From Tissierellales bacterium (GTDB lineage: Bacteria; Bacillota; Clostridia; Tissierellales; Tissierellaceae), in contig JACIXZ010000003.1 of assembly GCA_014360205.1 (NCBI GenBank), positions 1 through 64,000 on the forward strand: a DNA stretch of 64,000 nucleotides, in the 5' to 3' direction. The notes below the pieces were generated by a model. That model saw only the letters and a program-made list of their open reading frames with translations, searched no databases and was not told where the DNA came from. The position numbers and the translations under genes were made by a program. This document shows, piece by piece, positions 19,583 to 30,630 of this stretch (position 1 is the stretch's first letter; every line of letters begins with the position of its first letter).

Positions 19583-19611
19583 AAAAAATCAGGTCTAAGA
19601 CCTGATTTTTT
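19583..19611 (-). terminator. HU gene terminator
   Basis: Perfect 13-bp stem (AAAAAATCAGGTC/GACCTGATTTTTT) with a 3-base loop and a run of T on the minus strand; the HU stop codon overlaps the stem. Confidence 0.88.
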
Positions 19612-19909
19612 ATTTCTTTTTACCTTTTTTAGTTGCGTTTACACTTTCCTTAAGAGCTTTTCCTGCTTTGAAAACAGGTGCCTTAGAAGCTGGGATCTTA
19701 ATTACTTCTTCAGGATTTCTTGGGTTTCTTCCTTCTCTTGCTTTTCTTTCTCTAACTTCGAATGTTCCAAACCCAACTAATTGAACTTTGTCCCCTGCTA
19801 CTAGAGTCTCCTCTACAGATTTCATGAATGCATTCAATGCAGCTTCTGCGTCTTTTTTTGTAAGGTTACTCTTTTCTGCCATGCTAGCGATTAATTCAGC
19901 TTTGTTCAT
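19610..19909 (-). CDS. hup: HU family DNA-binding protein
   Basis: Histone-like nucleoid protein that bends DNA. The 99 residues match [45 protein letters not shown] in the beta-arm region, and a C-terminal [11 protein letters not shown] plus a lysine tail. Lies between mazG and rqcP; it has its own strong terminator. Confidence 0.97.
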   Translation of the reverse strand: MNKAELIASMAEKSNLTKKDAEAALNAFMKSVEETLVAGDKVQLVGFGTFEVRERKAREGRNPRNPEEVIKIPASKAPVFKAGKALKESVNATKKGKKK

Positions 19910-19946
19910 TTTTACTCCTCCTTTTATTTTAAATGAGCTTTAAAAA

Positions 19947-21428
19947 TTATTTTGTTGTGTCATCTAAGCGAGTCTTTGCTTGATCCCACAATTCATCTAA
20001 TTCTTCTATATTCATCTCAAGCAAATTTCTATCTTTTTCTTTGGCTAATTCTTCGACTACTCTAAATCTACTTATGAATTTATCTGTAGCTTTATGCAGA
20101 GCAATCTCAGGATTGACCTTTAAAAATCTAGCTAAATTTACAACGGAAAACAAAAGATCTCCTAATTCATCTTCATATTTAAGAGTATTTTTTTCTCCAT
20201 TTTCAATTAGCTCAAGTAGTTCATTATATTCCTCTAAAACCTTTTTTATAGGGCCTTCTATGTCAATCCAATCAAAGCCTATTTCAGAAGCTAGATTTTG
20301 TATCTTTTTACTTCTTAAAAGTGCAGGTAATCGAGGGATATTCTCCATTCTACCCGATAAAGTATCAATGGATCTTGAACCATACTTTATCATATTCCAA
20401 TTATATACTACTTTTTCAGTATTTACCAGTGTTTTTTTTAAAAAAATATGAGGATGTCTTGTAATTAACTTATTAGCAAGTGAGCTTGTAACATCTATTA
20501 GTGTAAAATAGCCATTTTCATATGCTATTTGAGTGTGTAGCAAAACTTGCAATATTAAATCTCCTAGTTCTTCAGCTAGGTGATCATAATCCTCTTCTTC
20601 TATAGCTTCGATTACTTCATATGACTCTTCTATCAAATTTTCTCTCAATGTAAAATGATCTTGTGCTCTATCCCATGGGCATCCATCTTTAGAGCGTAAC
20701 TGTGCAACTATATTAACTAGATCATTAAAGTCATATATAGGATTTTTTTCTTTATCAACTTTTAAAACAACTAAAGATGTCAATGCCCCTATGTTTTTAG
20801 ATTTGTCAATTTCCATAACTTTTATTTTTTCTATCAATTCTTTTCCTTTTACACCGGCATAATGGACTAAATATACATCATATTCATCGCCATATATTTC
20901 TGATAATATCAGTTTTACTTCAGAAGCAACTCTCATGTTATAAACCTGGCAAATAATATGATTAAAATTTATATCAATATGGGTTGTTTTTAATTCTAAT
21001 GCATCTATAATTTTTATCCCATCTATTGGATCAATTTTAAGAGATGCAAGCAGAGGCTCAATAAAGCTTTCACTAGGAACTATATTTATTTCTACTGATT
21101 TAAGGCTAGCTCTTTGCAACAAAATACTTACTGTTTTTTCAGCTACCATCGGGTGTCCTGGAACTATATAATTTATTTCATCATTATATTCTAATTCATA
21201 GAATAATGCTGAAACTATTTTATCGTAAACATCATCAAAATTATCTTCCGTCTCGTAGATATAATCCATGCTTGTAAAATCAACTTTATTTTCATAAAAG
21301 TATTCCACTGTAGGATGGTTTTTAGTCCTTAAAATATTCTTATTTCCACTTTTTATTTTTTCTACTGCTCCTAAGGTCAAGGATTCTATGTTCCCACAAC
21401 CTAAGCCTATTACATTTATTTTTTTCAT
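19947..21428 (-). CDS. mazG: Tetrapyrrole methylase-like/MazG fusion (YabN), NTP pyrophosphohydrolase
   Basis: About 493 residues in two parts. Residues 1-215 are a TP-methylase-like domain (INVIGLGCGNIESLTLGAVEKI, YIVPGHPMVAEKTV). Residues 225-490 are a MazG pyrophosphohydrolase with LRSKDGCPWDRAQDHFTLRENL and EEx2-3E-type magnesium-binding segments (LAEELGDLILQVLLH; KYEDELGDLLFSVVN). It hydrolyses aberrant nucleoside triphosphates. The ATG at 21428 fits the GGAGG site; an upstream TTG at 21440 overlaps it. Same order as Bacillus yabM-yabN. Confidence 0.94.
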   Translation of the reverse strand: MKKINVIGLGCGNIESLTLGAVEKIKSGNKNILRTKNHPTVEYFYENKVDFTSMDYIYETEDNFDDVYDKIVSALFYELEYNDEINYIVPGHPMVAEKTVSILLQRASLKSVEINIVPSESFIEPLLASLKIDPIDGIKIIDALELKTTHIDINFNHIICQVYNMRVASEVKLILSEIYGDEYDVYLVHYAGVKGKELIEKIKVMEIDKSKNIGALTSLVVLKVDKEKNPIYDFNDLVNIVAQLRSKDGCPWDRAQDHFTLRENLIEESYEVIEAIEEEDYDHLAEELGDLILQVLLHTQIAYENGYFTLIDVTSSLANKLITRHPHIFLKKTLVNTEKVVYNWNMIKYGSRSIDTLSGRMENIPRLPALLRSKKIQNLASEIGFDWIDIEGPIKKVLEEYNELLELIENGEKNTLKYEDELGDLLFSVVNLARFLKVNPEIALHKATDKFISRFRVVEELAKEKDRNLLEMNIEELDELWDQAKTRLDDTTK

Positions 21429-21440
21429 CAGAACCTCCAA

Positions 21441-23042
21441 CTAAAGATATTTGCTAGCTATTGACAATATCTTTTCATTTTTTGTTATCAGCATAATATC
21501 CTCTTTTGTTATAGTCTTTGTAGCAAATAAAGCTATGATATACGCTATTACGCCTAGAAAAACTGCTACTAAAGTTGAAATTGAGTTGCCTAAAACCATG
21601 TTTATAAAGTAGTAGCCTAGCGCAACAACTATTGCCATCAACAATGAAGAAATCATAGGTTTTATTAGAATATCTCTTAATTCTAAATCTATTTTACCTC
21701 TTGTTACCACATACCTCAAATTTAACATGGAAGCAATTGCATATGCAGTAACTGTACTAATTGCTGCCCCATTAATATTTATTGAAGGTATAGCCGTTAA
21801 AGTATATGTTAAAAAAATCTTTGCCATTGCTCCAATAAACAAGTTTCTTACGGGTATAAATGGCTTTCCTAGCCCTTGAATTATGGCTGTCAAAGATTGA
21901 ACTAATGTAAGAAATATTACACCAAAAGACAAATATCTTAATATTCTCCCTGTACTAACTATTACTTCCTCAGTATTGCTAAAATATAAGAGCCTGATTA
22001 TTGGTTCAGCTAAAACAAATAGCCCCAAAGCGCATGGCATTCCTATCAATAAAGTTATTCTAATACCAGAGGAAATTGTAGAGTTTAATTCTCCTTTTTC
22101 TCCTTTTGCTTTAAGTGAAGAAATAGCAGGAACTAAACTCATTGCTATGGCCATCGAAAATACTTGTGGTAGATTTATCAGTGTTTGTGCCATCCCTTTT
22201 AGTTGTCCATATAAAGCATTTGATTCTTGTTGAGAAAAAGATATCGATTGAAGTCTTCGCAATACCAATCCTGCATCTATTGCATCCATAATTGGTGCTA
22301 TAGCAGACCCAATTGTTATTGGGATTGCTATTAATAATAAATCTCTAATGATGCTTTTGGCTGGGTAATCTTTAACTTCAATTGCTCTATTAGACTCTTT
22401 TTTTATGGTATCCCTAAATAAGTAATAAATAAAAACTATGCAAATAGTTCCGAATAATGCTCCTACAGAACCTCCTAAAGATGCTCCACCTGCAGCTATT
22501 GGAATCCCATTATCTAGCAGTATTATCGTTAAAGTAAGTCCAAATACCACTCTAAATAATTGTTCTATGATTTGAGACAGTGCAGTAGGCACCATATTTT
22601 GTCTACCTTGGAAAAATCCTCTAAAAGCTGACATTATAGGTACAAAAAGCAATGCTGGTGCTAGTGCAATAAGTGCATAATAAGCATTTGGATTACCTAA
22701 GAATTCGACTATTCTATTTGCAAATATCAATAATATGGAAGATGTAACCACTCCAGCAATTGCCATTACAGTAAGTGCTGTTTTAAATACTTTATTAGCA
22801 TTTGTATAATCTCCCAGTGCCCTTCTTTCTGAAACGATCTTAGCTACCGCTACAGGTATACCTGAAGTTGATATTGTAAGTAATAAAACATAGAAAGGAT
22901 AAGCAGTTTGATAATATCCCATACCTTCATCTTTTATAATGTTCGAGAGAGGTATTCTATATATCGCTCCTAATATTTTGACAATCACTCCAGCTATTCC
23001 AAGAATAGCTGCCCCTTTTACGAAATTATTTTGTTTTGACAT
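21441..23042 (-). CDS. Polysaccharide biosynthesis/MurJ-like flippase (YabM/SpoVB family)
   Basis: A 533-residue MATE/MOP-superfamily membrane protein with about 14 transmembrane helices, beginning FVKGAAILGIAGVIVKILGAIYRIPLSNIIKDEGMGYY, the signature of the SpoVB/YabM/MurJ-like group that flips lipid-linked wall or spore-coat precursors. Its position between mazG and mfd corresponds to YabM (vegetative) of Bacillus. Substrate is not determinable; peptidoglycan lipid II or another lipid-linked glycan is likely. Confidence 0.88.
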   Translation of the reverse strand: MSKQNNFVKGAAILGIAGVIVKILGAIYRIPLSNIIKDEGMGYYQTAYPFYVLLLTISTSGIPVAVAKIVSERRALGDYTNANKVFKTALTVMAIAGVVTSSILLIFANRIVEFLGNPNAYYALIALAPALLFVPIMSAFRGFFQGRQNMVPTALSQIIEQLFRVVFGLTLTIILLDNGIPIAAGGASLGGSVGALFGTICIVFIYYLFRDTIKKESNRAIEVKDYPAKSIIRDLLLIAIPITIGSAIAPIMDAIDAGLVLRRLQSISFSQQESNALYGQLKGMAQTLINLPQVFSMAIAMSLVPAISSLKAKGEKGELNSTISSGIRITLLIGMPCALGLFVLAEPIIRLLYFSNTEEVIVSTGRILRYLSFGVIFLTLVQSLTAIIQGLGKPFIPVRNLFIGAMAKIFLTYTLTAIPSININGAAISTVTAYAIASMLNLRYVVTRGKIDLELRDILIKPMISSLLMAIVVALGYYFINMVLGNSISTLVAVFLGVIAYIIALFATKTITKEDIMLITKNEKILSIASKYL

Positions 23043-23063
23043 CTAATTATCCTCCTGGATGAA

Positions 23064-23984
23064 TTAATTAAAATAATCATAATAATCTTTAATCTTTGAT
23101 TCATCTTTTAACATTGTTACATAGGCAATATAACTCTCTTTTTTTAGTTCTTGTACTATATCTTCTCTTAGTTCTTCTAGTGTTTCAAGTTTATCTGTAA
23201 GCTTTATTATATAGTATCCATTAGGAGCTTTTATTACATCGCTTATCTCTCCTATTTCTAGTTTTTTTATATAATCATCAAAAAAAGGATTTATTCCGCC
23301 TCTTACAAACCCTATATCTCCGCCATGAATTGCAGATATACTATTTTCGGATTCAATCTCTGCTACTTTTTCAAAACTCTCTCCATTTTTAATTCTATTT
23401 AATACTTCAAAAGCTTTCTGTTCATCTTCTAAAAATATCTCACTAATCCTATACTTTATCAACATATCCTTGTAGTTTCTATAATAATCATCTATTAATT
23501 TTTCTTCAATTTCTATGGTTTCAAAATAATGAGCTTTATGTTTGTTTATCATCAATTCATTTTTTTCTAATCGCTCTATTTCTTGCCAACTTACACCAAT
23601 CTCGTCAATAACTTCAATAAACTCTTCTTTTACATCTCCTATCATTTCATCGATATATTCAGCCAATTCATCATCAGTTATCACCAAGCCACTTTTTATA
23701 AAATCCTGTTCTATAATTTTTTCAAGAATGAGTTTGTCTAGAACATCTCTTTTTAGCTTGGATTCATATGTCTTACCTGGTTCTACTTCTTCATAAAGAA
23801 ATTCCTTAACATTTTGGTGCACAAAAAATGCTTTATATATCTCAAGTTCTTTATTGTATTCTTCAATTGTAATTTCTTCTCCATTTACCACAGCGATTAT
23901 CCCTTTTTTATTCGAAGCACAACCAGTTAGCAATATTGCTAATGATAATGAAAGGAATAGAATCCTTTTTATATTATTATTCAA
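23064..23984 (-). CDS. PrsA/SurA-type peptidyl-prolyl isomerase lipoprotein
   Basis: A 306-residue extracytoplasmic foldase. Signal peptide with lipobox LLTGC (about 19-23); SurA-like chaperone helices (about 30-165) with NGEEITIEEYNKELE; a parvulin domain (about 170-270) with YRISEIFLEDEQKAFEVLNRIKNGESFEKVAE and GGDIGFVRGGINPFFDD. Start is TTG at 23984 with AAGGAAG. It occupies the place where spoVT lies in Bacillus, between mfd and yabM. Confidence 0.88.
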   Translation of the reverse strand: MNNNIKRILFLSLSLAILLTGCASNKKGIIAVVNGEEITIEEYNKELEIYKAFFVHQNVKEFLYEEVEPGKTYESKLKRDVLDKLILEKIIEQDFIKSGLVITDDELAEYIDEMIGDVKEEFIEVIDEIGVSWQEIERLEKNELMINKHKAHYFETIEIEEKLIDDYYRNYKDMLIKYRISEIFLEDEQKAFEVLNRIKNGESFEKVAEIESENSISAIHGGDIGFVRGGINPFFDDYIKKLEIGEISDVIKAPNGYYIIKLTDKLETLEELREDIVQELKKESYIAYVTMLKDESKIKDYYDYFN

Positions 23985-23998
23985 ATAACCACTTCCTT

Positions 23999-26900
23999 TT
24001 ATACATCTTGAAGCTTATTGTTGATTTTGTCAATTATTTCAACTAATTCTAGAGTTGTTTTAAGTTTGTCCTTTTTTACCCTAACAGAAATGTTTGCATC
24101 TTTTGTTAAATCAAATGAAATATTATTTTTATACAGATCTGTTAAAGAAGAAATTAGCTCTAAAGATAGCTTATTTGAATTAGCAAAATAAATTTTTAAA
24201 CCTTTATCTGTTTGTTGAATATTTATTATTTGATTTCTACTTGCAAGATATCTTATATATGAAATCATTATCAAATTATAGACTGGTTTAGGAATGTCGC
24301 CGAATCTATCGATTAATTCATCTGTTAATTCTTCTATATCATCATTGTTTTCAACTGATGATATTTTTCTATAAATCTCTATTCTTTGCTCTTCTTCTTC
24401 GATATATGATGAACTGATAAAAGCATCTAATTTCAAATCTATTGTAGTGTCAACATTTTCAACTGTATTTACACCTTTTACCTTTTGAATAGCCTCTCTC
24501 AAATATTTAATGTATAAATCATATCCTATGCTTTCAATATGACCATGTTGACTTAACCCTAGTAAATTCCCAGAACCTCTGATTTCTAGATCCCTCATAG
24601 CAATCTTAAATCCAGCTCCAAATTCTGTAAAATCTTTGATAGCTTTCAATCTTTTTTGAGCTACTTCACTTAAAACTTTGTCTTTTTGATACATAAGATA
24701 AGCATAAGAGAGCCTGTTTGTTCTGCCTACTCTGCCTTTTAACTGATAAAGTTGAGATAATCCAAATTTATCGGCATCATGAATTATTATAGTGTTTACA
24801 TTTTGTATGTCCATTCCTGTCTCTATGATTGTAGTACATACCAATACATCAAATACGTTATTTATAAAATCAAGCATCACATTTTCTAATTGTCTTTCTG
24901 TCATCTGTCCATGGGCTACTCTAAAGCTTGCCTCAGGTACTAATTGTTCAAGTTCAAAAGCAACTTTCTCAATGGATTCTACTCTGTTATAAACATAGTA
25001 GACTTGGCCACCTCTTGAAATTTCTTTTAGTATAGCTTCTCTAATAAGTGATTTATTGAATTCAGATACATATGTCTGAACGGGATATCTTTCTTCTGGT
25101 GGCTCATCAATAATGGACATATCTCTAATACCAATTAAACTCATATTTAGAGTCCTTGGTATAGGTGTAGCGCTTAATGTTAGACAGTCAACATTTTCCT
25201 TAAGCTTCTTCAAGGCTTCCTTGTGTTTAACTCCAAATCTCTGTTCTTCGTCTATTATAAGCAATCCTAAATCTTTGAAAACTACATCACTTGACAATAA
25301 TCTATGTGTTCCAACAACAATATCTATCGAACCTTTTCTTATCATTGATATTGTGTTTTTTATGCTTTTAGAAGAACTAAATCTGCTTAAAATTCCTATT
25401 TTTACAGGAAAATCAGAAAATCTTTCAATAATTGTGTTATAGTGTTGTTGTGCCAATATTGTAGTAGGGACTAAGATTGCTACTTGTTTTCCATCCATTA
25501 CTGCTTTGAAAGCAGCCCTTAAAGCTACTTCTGTTTTCCCATAGCCTACATCTCCGCAAAGCAGCCTATCCATAGGTCTTTTTCTTTCCATATCAGCTTT
25601 TATTTCCTCTACAGCTCTTAATTGCCCTTCAGTTTCTTGATATGGAAAACTCTCCTCAAATTGCTTTTGCCATACAGTATCTTTAGAAAATGCATATCCT
25701 TCTATGCTTTCTCTCTTGGCATAAAGTTCTACGAGGTCTTTGGCCATTTCCTCAATAGCTTTCTTGGTTTTATTTCTCTTTTTGACCCATTCTATACTAT
25801 TTAAGCTGTTAACCTTAGGCAAGTTTGTATCATTACCTACATACTTTTGAATCATATTCATTTGTTCTATTGGCAAGTATAGTTTGTCTTTACCTTTATA
25901 AGCTATTGATAGATAATCTTTTTTTACTCCACCTACTTCAAGTTGTACAATTCCTAAATATTGCCCAATGCCATGATTCTCATGAACTACATAATCGCCT
26001 TCATTTAAATCCCCTAAAGATATAGAATCATTGCCTTTTGATTTCTTCTTTATGCTTTTTTTAGTCCTTTTATTAGTACCTAATATATCCCTATCACTGA
26101 TTAAGACAAATTTAGCACTTTCATACTCAAAACCTTTCTCCAGGCTTCTTGGAATTAAAAACACTTGAGAAGACTGAATAACTTCGTTTTCACTCTCTAT
26201 TATTGATGAATAAATATCAGCTTCATCTAGTTCTTTTTTTAATCTCTGAGCACGTTCTAAACTTCCTGAAAAAATTATGATTTTATATCCACGATAAATA
26301 TATCTTTTTAAATCATCTAAAAGAAAGTTAAACTTGTTTGCATAATATGAACCTTGTTTTGTTGAAATTTGATGTATTGACTTAGGTGGGAAATCTCTAT
26401 CCTCTTTTAGAAAAAAGCTTGATATTATTATGTTTTTTCCTTTTAAGATCTTCGTAAATATTGAATAATCAAAATTAAATTTTAAATGACCACTAAGTAT
26501 CTCCCCAGTATCAAAAAGCTCTAATAGTTCCGAATTGTTCATTTCTTTATTTATCTTGATTTTTTCCTCAATTTTTACTGGCTCTTCAATAAAAATAATA
26601 CAATCATTAGCTAAATAGTCGACTATGTTCCCAAGAATATCCTCTTTTATATAAGGTATTATTAAATCTAAGTTTGCTAAATCACTGTTTTCATTTAGTT
26701 TTTCAATTATTGAATTGAATTTATTAACTGCCGTATCACTTGCTTTGGCGTTTTTTTGTCTTTGCAAATATTTGTTTAAATCTTTTATTATATTTTGTGC
26801 AGAATATTTTTTTTGAGATTCAGATAAAAATATCTCTTTTGTAGGAATTATGTCCACTTCATTTGTGTTCTCAATAGACCTTTGAGTGATATGATCAAAG

Positions 26901-27520
26901 TATCTAATTGAATCTATTTCATTGTCAAATAACTCAATTCTTACGGGATAAGTATTGTTTGGAGAATAAATATCTATTATTCCTCCTCTAATGCTAAATT
27001 GTCCTTTCCCTTCAACAAGATTTACCCTCTCATATCCTATTTCTACTAGTTTATTTTGAATCGATTGAATATCTATTGTGGTATCTATATCTATATGCAT
27101 TATAGATTCGATAAATATATGCCTATCCATTAACATATTGAATAAGCTAAGAGGACTTGATGTTATTATCATATTATCATTTTTGATAAGTCTGTATAAA
27201 ATTCTCAGTCTTTCGTGTGTGATTTGATTGCTTAATGCTTCTATATCGTAAAAAATTGTTTCCCTTTTAGGAAAATATTCTATATCTTCACTGTTTGTCA
27301 TTGATGTTAAATTCTCAGCTAATTTTTTCGCTCTTGTTTCTTCAGAAGTTATAATAAAAATTTGCTTGTTTAAATGTTTATTTAGTGCATAAGTAATATG
27401 CGAAATATTTTCTTCAATTAATCCATGTATCATTATTGGAAATTCGCTTTTTTCAATGCTCTCATTTAGTTTTCTATAAGAATCCAAATTTAACAATGGA
27501 TCAATTAAAACATTTTTCAT
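23999..27520 (-). CDS. mfd: Transcription-repair coupling factor Mfd
   Basis: Removes RNA polymerase stalled at DNA lesions and recruits UvrA. At 1173 residues it is full length: UvrB-like N-terminus with VEGKGQFSIRGGIIDIYSP (about 167-185), RNA-polymerase-interacting CarD-like domain with NEGDYVVHENHGIGQYLG (about 503-520), a superfamily 2 helicase with Walker A CGDVGYGKTEVA and DEEQRFGVKHKE, the RecG-like VGRTNR region, and a C-terminal TRCF domain. Next gene upstream is pth, in Bacillus order. Confidence 0.97.
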   Translation of the reverse strand: MKNVLIDPLLNLDSYRKLNESIEKSEFPIMIHGLIEENISHITYALNKHLNKQIFIITSEETRAKKLAENLTSMTNSEDIEYFPKRETIFYDIEALSNQITHERLRILYRLIKNDNMIITSSPLSLFNMLMDRHIFIESIMHIDIDTTIDIQSIQNKLVEIGYERVNLVEGKGQFSIRGGIIDIYSPNNTYPVRIELFDNEIDSIRYFDHITQRSIENTNEVDIIPTKEIFLSESQKKYSAQNIIKDLNKYLQRQKNAKASDTAVNKFNSIIEKLNENSDLANLDLIIPYIKEDILGNIVDYLANDCIIFIEEPVKIEEKIKINKEMNNSELLELFDTGEILSGHLKFNFDYSIFTKILKGKNIIISSFFLKEDRDFPPKSIHQISTKQGSYYANKFNFLLDDLKRYIYRGYKIIIFSGSLERAQRLKKELDEADIYSSIIESENEVIQSSQVFLIPRSLEKGFEYESAKFVLISDRDILGTNKRTKKSIKKKSKGNDSISLGDLNEGDYVVHENHGIGQYLGIVQLEVGGVKKDYLSIAYKGKDKLYLPIEQMNMIQKYVGNDTNLPKVNSLNSIEWVKKRNKTKKAIEEMAKDLVELYAKRESIEGYAFSKDTVWQKQFEESFPYQETEGQLRAVEEIKADMERKRPMDRLLCGDVGYGKTEVALRAAFKAVMDGKQVAILVPTTILAQQHYNTIIERFSDFPVKIGILSRFSSSKSIKNTISMIRKGSIDIVVGTHRLLSSDVVFKDLGLLIIDEEQRFGVKHKEALKKLKENVDCLTLSATPIPRTLNMSLIGIRDMSIIDEPPEERYPVQTYVSEFNKSLIREAILKEISRGGQVYYVYNRVESIEKVAFELEQLVPEASFRVAHGQMTERQLENVMLDFINNVFDVLVCTTIIETGMDIQNVNTIIIHDADKFGLSQLYQLKGRVGRTNRLSYAYLMYQKDKVLSEVAQKRLKAIKDFTEFGAGFKIAMRDLEIRGSGNLLGLSQHGHIESIGYDLYIKYLREAIQKVKGVNTVENVDTTIDLKLDAFISSSYIEEEEQRIEIYRKISSVENNDDIEELTDELIDRFGDIPKPVYNLIMISYIRYLASRNQIINIQQTDKGLKIYFANSNKLSLELISSLTDLYKNNISFDLTKDANISVRVKKDKLKTTLELVEIIDKINNKLQDV

Positions 27521-27544
27521 ACTTTTCCCCTCTTAACACCTTAA

Positions 27545-27563
27545 GCCCAGGTTAAACCTGGGC
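27545..27563 (-). other. Short GC-rich hairpin between pth and mfd
   Basis: Stem GCCCAGGTT/AACCTGGGC with a 1-base loop lies between the pth stop and the mfd start. It has no T-run after it on the minus strand, so it may be an attenuator or processing site rather than a terminator. Confidence 0.4.
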
Positions 27564-27570
27564 ATCTAAG

Positions 27571-28131
27571 TTAATCATTATATAAGTTCATAGCTTTATC
27601 TATTCCATCTTTTATAAATGTTTCTACTGCATCTGCTGCCTTTATTATAGCTTTATCAATCTTTATTTTTTCCTCTTTGGTAAAATCACTAAGAACAAAA
27701 TCAGCTAAATCCCAAGCCTGTGGTTTTTTGCCAACACCTATTCTAATTCTAGGAAAATCAGTGCTGTTTAATTCTTTTATAACAGATTTCATACCGTTAT
27801 GAGTTCCGCTTGAGCCTTTTTTTCTTATTCTTATTGATGCAAAATCTATATCTATATCATCGTAAATAATCAACAGGTTTTCAAGAGGTATTTTATAGAA
27901 AGCAACAGCTTTTTTTATAGCTATACCGCTATTGTTCATATAAGTTATTGGTTTAAGCAAAATGACTTTTTCTCCAAAAAGGTTTACTTCCCTAGTAAAA
28001 CTGTCAAATTTAACTCTGTTTATATCTATATTATTTCTTTTAGCCAGTTCATCGACTACCATGTATCCTATATTATGTCGAGTATTTGCATACTCTTGGC
28101 CTGGATTACCCAGCCCGGCAACTATTATCAC
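27571..28131 (-). CDS. pth: Peptidyl-tRNA hydrolase
   Basis: Recycles peptidyl-tRNA that drops off the ribosome. The 186 residues carry VAGLGNPGQEYANTRHNIGYM (catalytic His about 20), KPITYMNNSG, IIYDDIDIDFASIRIRKKGSSGTHNGMKS, and DFPRIRIGVGKK. Start is GTG at 28131 with AAGGAG. Called spoVC in Bacillus, but it is an essential translation gene. Confidence 0.96.
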   Translation of the reverse strand: MIIVAGLGNPGQEYANTRHNIGYMVVDELAKRNNIDINRVKFDSFTREVNLFGEKVILLKPITYMNNSGIAIKKAVAFYKIPLENLLIIYDDIDIDFASIRIRKKGSSGTHNGMKSVIKELNSTDFPRIRIGVGKKPQAWDLADFVLSDFTKEEKIKIDKAIIKAADAVETFIKDGIDKAMNLYND

Positions 28132-28147
28132 CGAACCATCTCCTTGT

Positions 28148-29095
28148 TCAATTGAAAATTATGCTTACTGACTGATTGCTGTTAATTCTTTTTATAGCTT
28201 CGGCAAATAAAGGAGCTACGCTTACTATATCAATTTTATCTATCTTTGCCATTTCTGGTAATGGTATGGTATCTGTAATTACAAATTTTTCTAATACCGA
28301 ATCATGAATTCTCTCTATGGCAGGTCCTGAAAGTACTCCATGAGTTGCACAGCCGTACACCTTATTTGCTCCAAAATTTTTCAAAACACTTGCAGCTTTT
28401 ACAATTGTTCCCGCTGTATCAGCTATATCATCAACTAAAATTACATTCTTGCCTTCAATATCACCTATTACATTCATAACTTCAGAAACATTTGCCTTTG
28501 GTCGCCTTTTTTCTATGATCGCTATTGGAAGATCTAAAATATTAGCAAAAGTTCTAGCTCTAGTAACGCCACCTAAATCAGGTGAAGCTACTATCGAATC
28601 TTTATCGATAATATTTTTAAAATAGTTTGCCAACAAAGGTATCCCAGATAAGTGATCAACAGGAATGTCAAAATATCCTTGTATTTGTCCTGCATGTAAA
28701 TCCATAGTTACAACCCTATCAGCACCTGCTACAGCAATAAGATTAGCTACCAATTTGGCAGTAATAGGTTCTCTTGCTTTTGTCTTTCTATCTTGCCTTG
28801 CATACCCATAATATGGTATTACAGCATTAACTCTCCCTGCAGAAGCTCTCTTAACCGCATCAATCATTATCAGTAACTCCATTAGATTGTCATTTACGGG
28901 TGAACATGTTGGTTGAATGATAAACACATCTGCTCCTCTTACCGTTTCTCTTATATCGACATTTATTTCTCCATCACTAAAAGTCGATACTTCACAGTCG
29001 CCAAGTTTAGCATTCATCTCTTCGCATATTTTTTTTGCAAGCTCTTTGTTGGCATTACCACTAAAAGCTTTAATCTCCCCATAGCAAAGATTCAT
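28148..29095 (-). CDS. prs: Ribose-phosphate pyrophosphokinase
   Basis: Makes PRPP from ribose 5-phosphate and ATP for nucleotide, His and Trp synthesis. The 315 residues include [55 protein letters not shown], the PRPP-binding [15 protein letters not shown], and the flexible-loop KRRP. AGGAGG precedes the ATG; glmU is 17 bases upstream. Confidence 0.97.
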   Translation of the reverse strand: MNLCYGEIKAFSGNANKELAKKICEEMNAKLGDCEVSTFSDGEINVDIRETVRGADVFIIQPTCSPVNDNLMELLIMIDAVKRASAGRVNAVIPYYGYARQDRKTKAREPITAKLVANLIAVAGADRVVTMDLHAGQIQGYFDIPVDHLSGIPLLANYFKNIIDKDSIVASPDLGGVTRARTFANILDLPIAIIEKRRPKANVSEVMNVIGDIEGKNVILVDDIADTAGTIVKAASVLKNFGANKVYGCATHGVLSGPAIERIHDSVLEKFVITDTIPLPEMAKIDKIDIVSVAPLFAEAIKRINSNQSVSIIFN

Positions 29096-29112
29096 TTGTA
29101 TTTTCCTCCTAG

Positions 29113-30498
29113 TTATTTATGTTTTATTAATCCCTTTTTCTTAACCCAACCTTGAATGTTTACTTGTCTTGCTCTAGCTATTGAAAGGTCTCCTTCATTT
29201 ACATTTTCAGTTATTGTTGAACCCGCAGCTATGTATCCATATTCTTCTACTATAACTGGAGCAACTAAATTGGAATTGCTGCCTATGAAAGCATTATCTT
29301 TCACAATAGAGCGATATTTATTTTTGCCATCATAGTTAACAAATACAACCCCACATCCAATATTAACATTTTTACCTACTTCAGCATCTCCCACATAAGA
29401 TAGATGAGCTGCTTTAGAATTTTCACCAATAGATGAATTTTTAATCTCTACAAAATTCCCAATTTTGACATTATCTTCTAACCTGCAATTTGGTCTTAAG
29501 TGTGCAAATGGGCCTATATGACAGTTGTTTCCAACTATGCTTGATTCTATAAGAGTTGATTCTATTTCACAATTATCACCAATGATGCTATTTGATATTC
29601 TAGTTATCCCTCTAATTATACAATTCTCTCCTATTCTAGAACCACTTTCTATTTCAGCTCCTGGAAATATAATCGTATCATAACCTATGCTTACGTTTGG
29701 TTCAATGTAAGTAGAGTCAGGATCAACTAGAGTAACTCCATTATCTAAATGGTATCTGTTTATTCTCTTTTGCATAATTTTTGAGGCATATGCTAACTGC
29801 TCTCTTGAATTTACTCCAATTATCTCTTCAAAATCGTCAATTTTATATGCACTTACCCTTAAGCCAAGTGAATTTAAAATCTCGATTGCATCAGTTAAAT
29901 AATATTCATTTTGAACATTATTGTTGTCTATTTTTTTTATCGAATCCTTTAAAGCTTTACCATTAAAACAATAAATTCCAGAATTTATTTCATTTACTCT
30001 TCTTTCATCTTCCGATGCATCCTTTTGCTCTACTATCTTTAATAAATCACCATTGCTCTTTCTTATTATTCTACCATATCCAGTAGGATCTTCAAGTATA
30101 GTAGTTAAAACTGTAGCAATGCTATTTGTTTTTTTGTGATATTCTATGAGATTTCTCAACGATAAACTTGTTATAAGAGGTGTATCTGCACATAAAATTA
30201 TTACATTGTCATCATCTTCGACCTCATCAATTGCCTGCATTACTGCAAACGCAGTTCCATATGGATCATTTGTTCCTGTGGGTTGTTCTTTAATGATTGA
30301 ATCAGTTTCTTTTAAATAAGCAATAAGTTCTTCTTTTTTATGACCAACAACAACCACTTTCTTTTCTATGTTTGCATTAGTAGCCTCTTCTAAGACATAT
30401 GAAATCATAGGTTTACCACAAATTTTATGTAATACTTTTGGATGCCTTGATTTCATCCTCTTTCCTTCTCCAGCTGCAAGAATTATTCCAATATTCAA
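29113..30498 (-). CDS. glmU: Bifunctional GlmU: GlcN-1-P acetyltransferase / GlcNAc-1-P uridyltransferase
   Basis: Makes UDP-GlcNAc for the cell wall. About 461 residues: nucleotidyltransferase half with [13 protein letters not shown] near the N-terminus, [14 protein letters not shown], and DTPLIT; left-handed beta-helix acetyltransferase half with hexapeptide repeats ([43 protein letters not shown]). The TTG at 30498 is chosen because AGGCGGTGA lies just upstream; an in-frame start 17 codons earlier has no such site and no conserved sequence. Confidence 0.96.
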   Translation of the reverse strand: MNIGIILAAGEGKRMKSRHPKVLHKICGKPMISYVLEEATNANIEKKVVVVGHKKEELIAYLKETDSIIKEQPTGTNDPYGTAFAVMQAIDEVEDDDNVIILCADTPLITSLSLRNLIEYHKKTNSIATVLTTILEDPTGYGRIIRKSNGDLLKIVEQKDASEDERRVNEINSGIYCFNGKALKDSIKKIDNNNVQNEYYLTDAIEILNSLGLRVSAYKIDDFEEIIGVNSREQLAYASKIMQKRINRYHLDNGVTLVDPDSTYIEPNVSIGYDTIIFPGAEIESGSRIGENCIIRGITRISNSIIGDNCEIESTLIESSIVGNNCHIGPFAHLRPNCRLEDNVKIGNFVEIKNSSIGENSKAAHLSYVGDAEVGKNVNIGCGVVFVNYDGKNKYRSIVKDNAFIGSNSNLVAPVIVEEYGYIAAGSTITENVNEGDLSIARARQVNIQGWVKKKGLIKHK

Positions 30499-30602
30499 TC
30501 TATCACCGCCTTTTGTTTTACTCTCTTTATTTATTTTATCCCAAAACAAAAATAAGTCTATATCAAATTACAATATTTGATGATAAATTTTAAGTCAAAA
30601 AA

Positions 30603-30630
30603 AGTAAAAAAGCCTATTGGCTTTTTTACT
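30603..30630 (-). terminator. spoVG terminator
   Basis: Perfect 12-bp stem AGTAAAAAAGCC/GGCTTTTTTACT with a 4-base loop followed by seven T on the minus strand. The spoVG stop codon is within the stem. Confidence 0.9.
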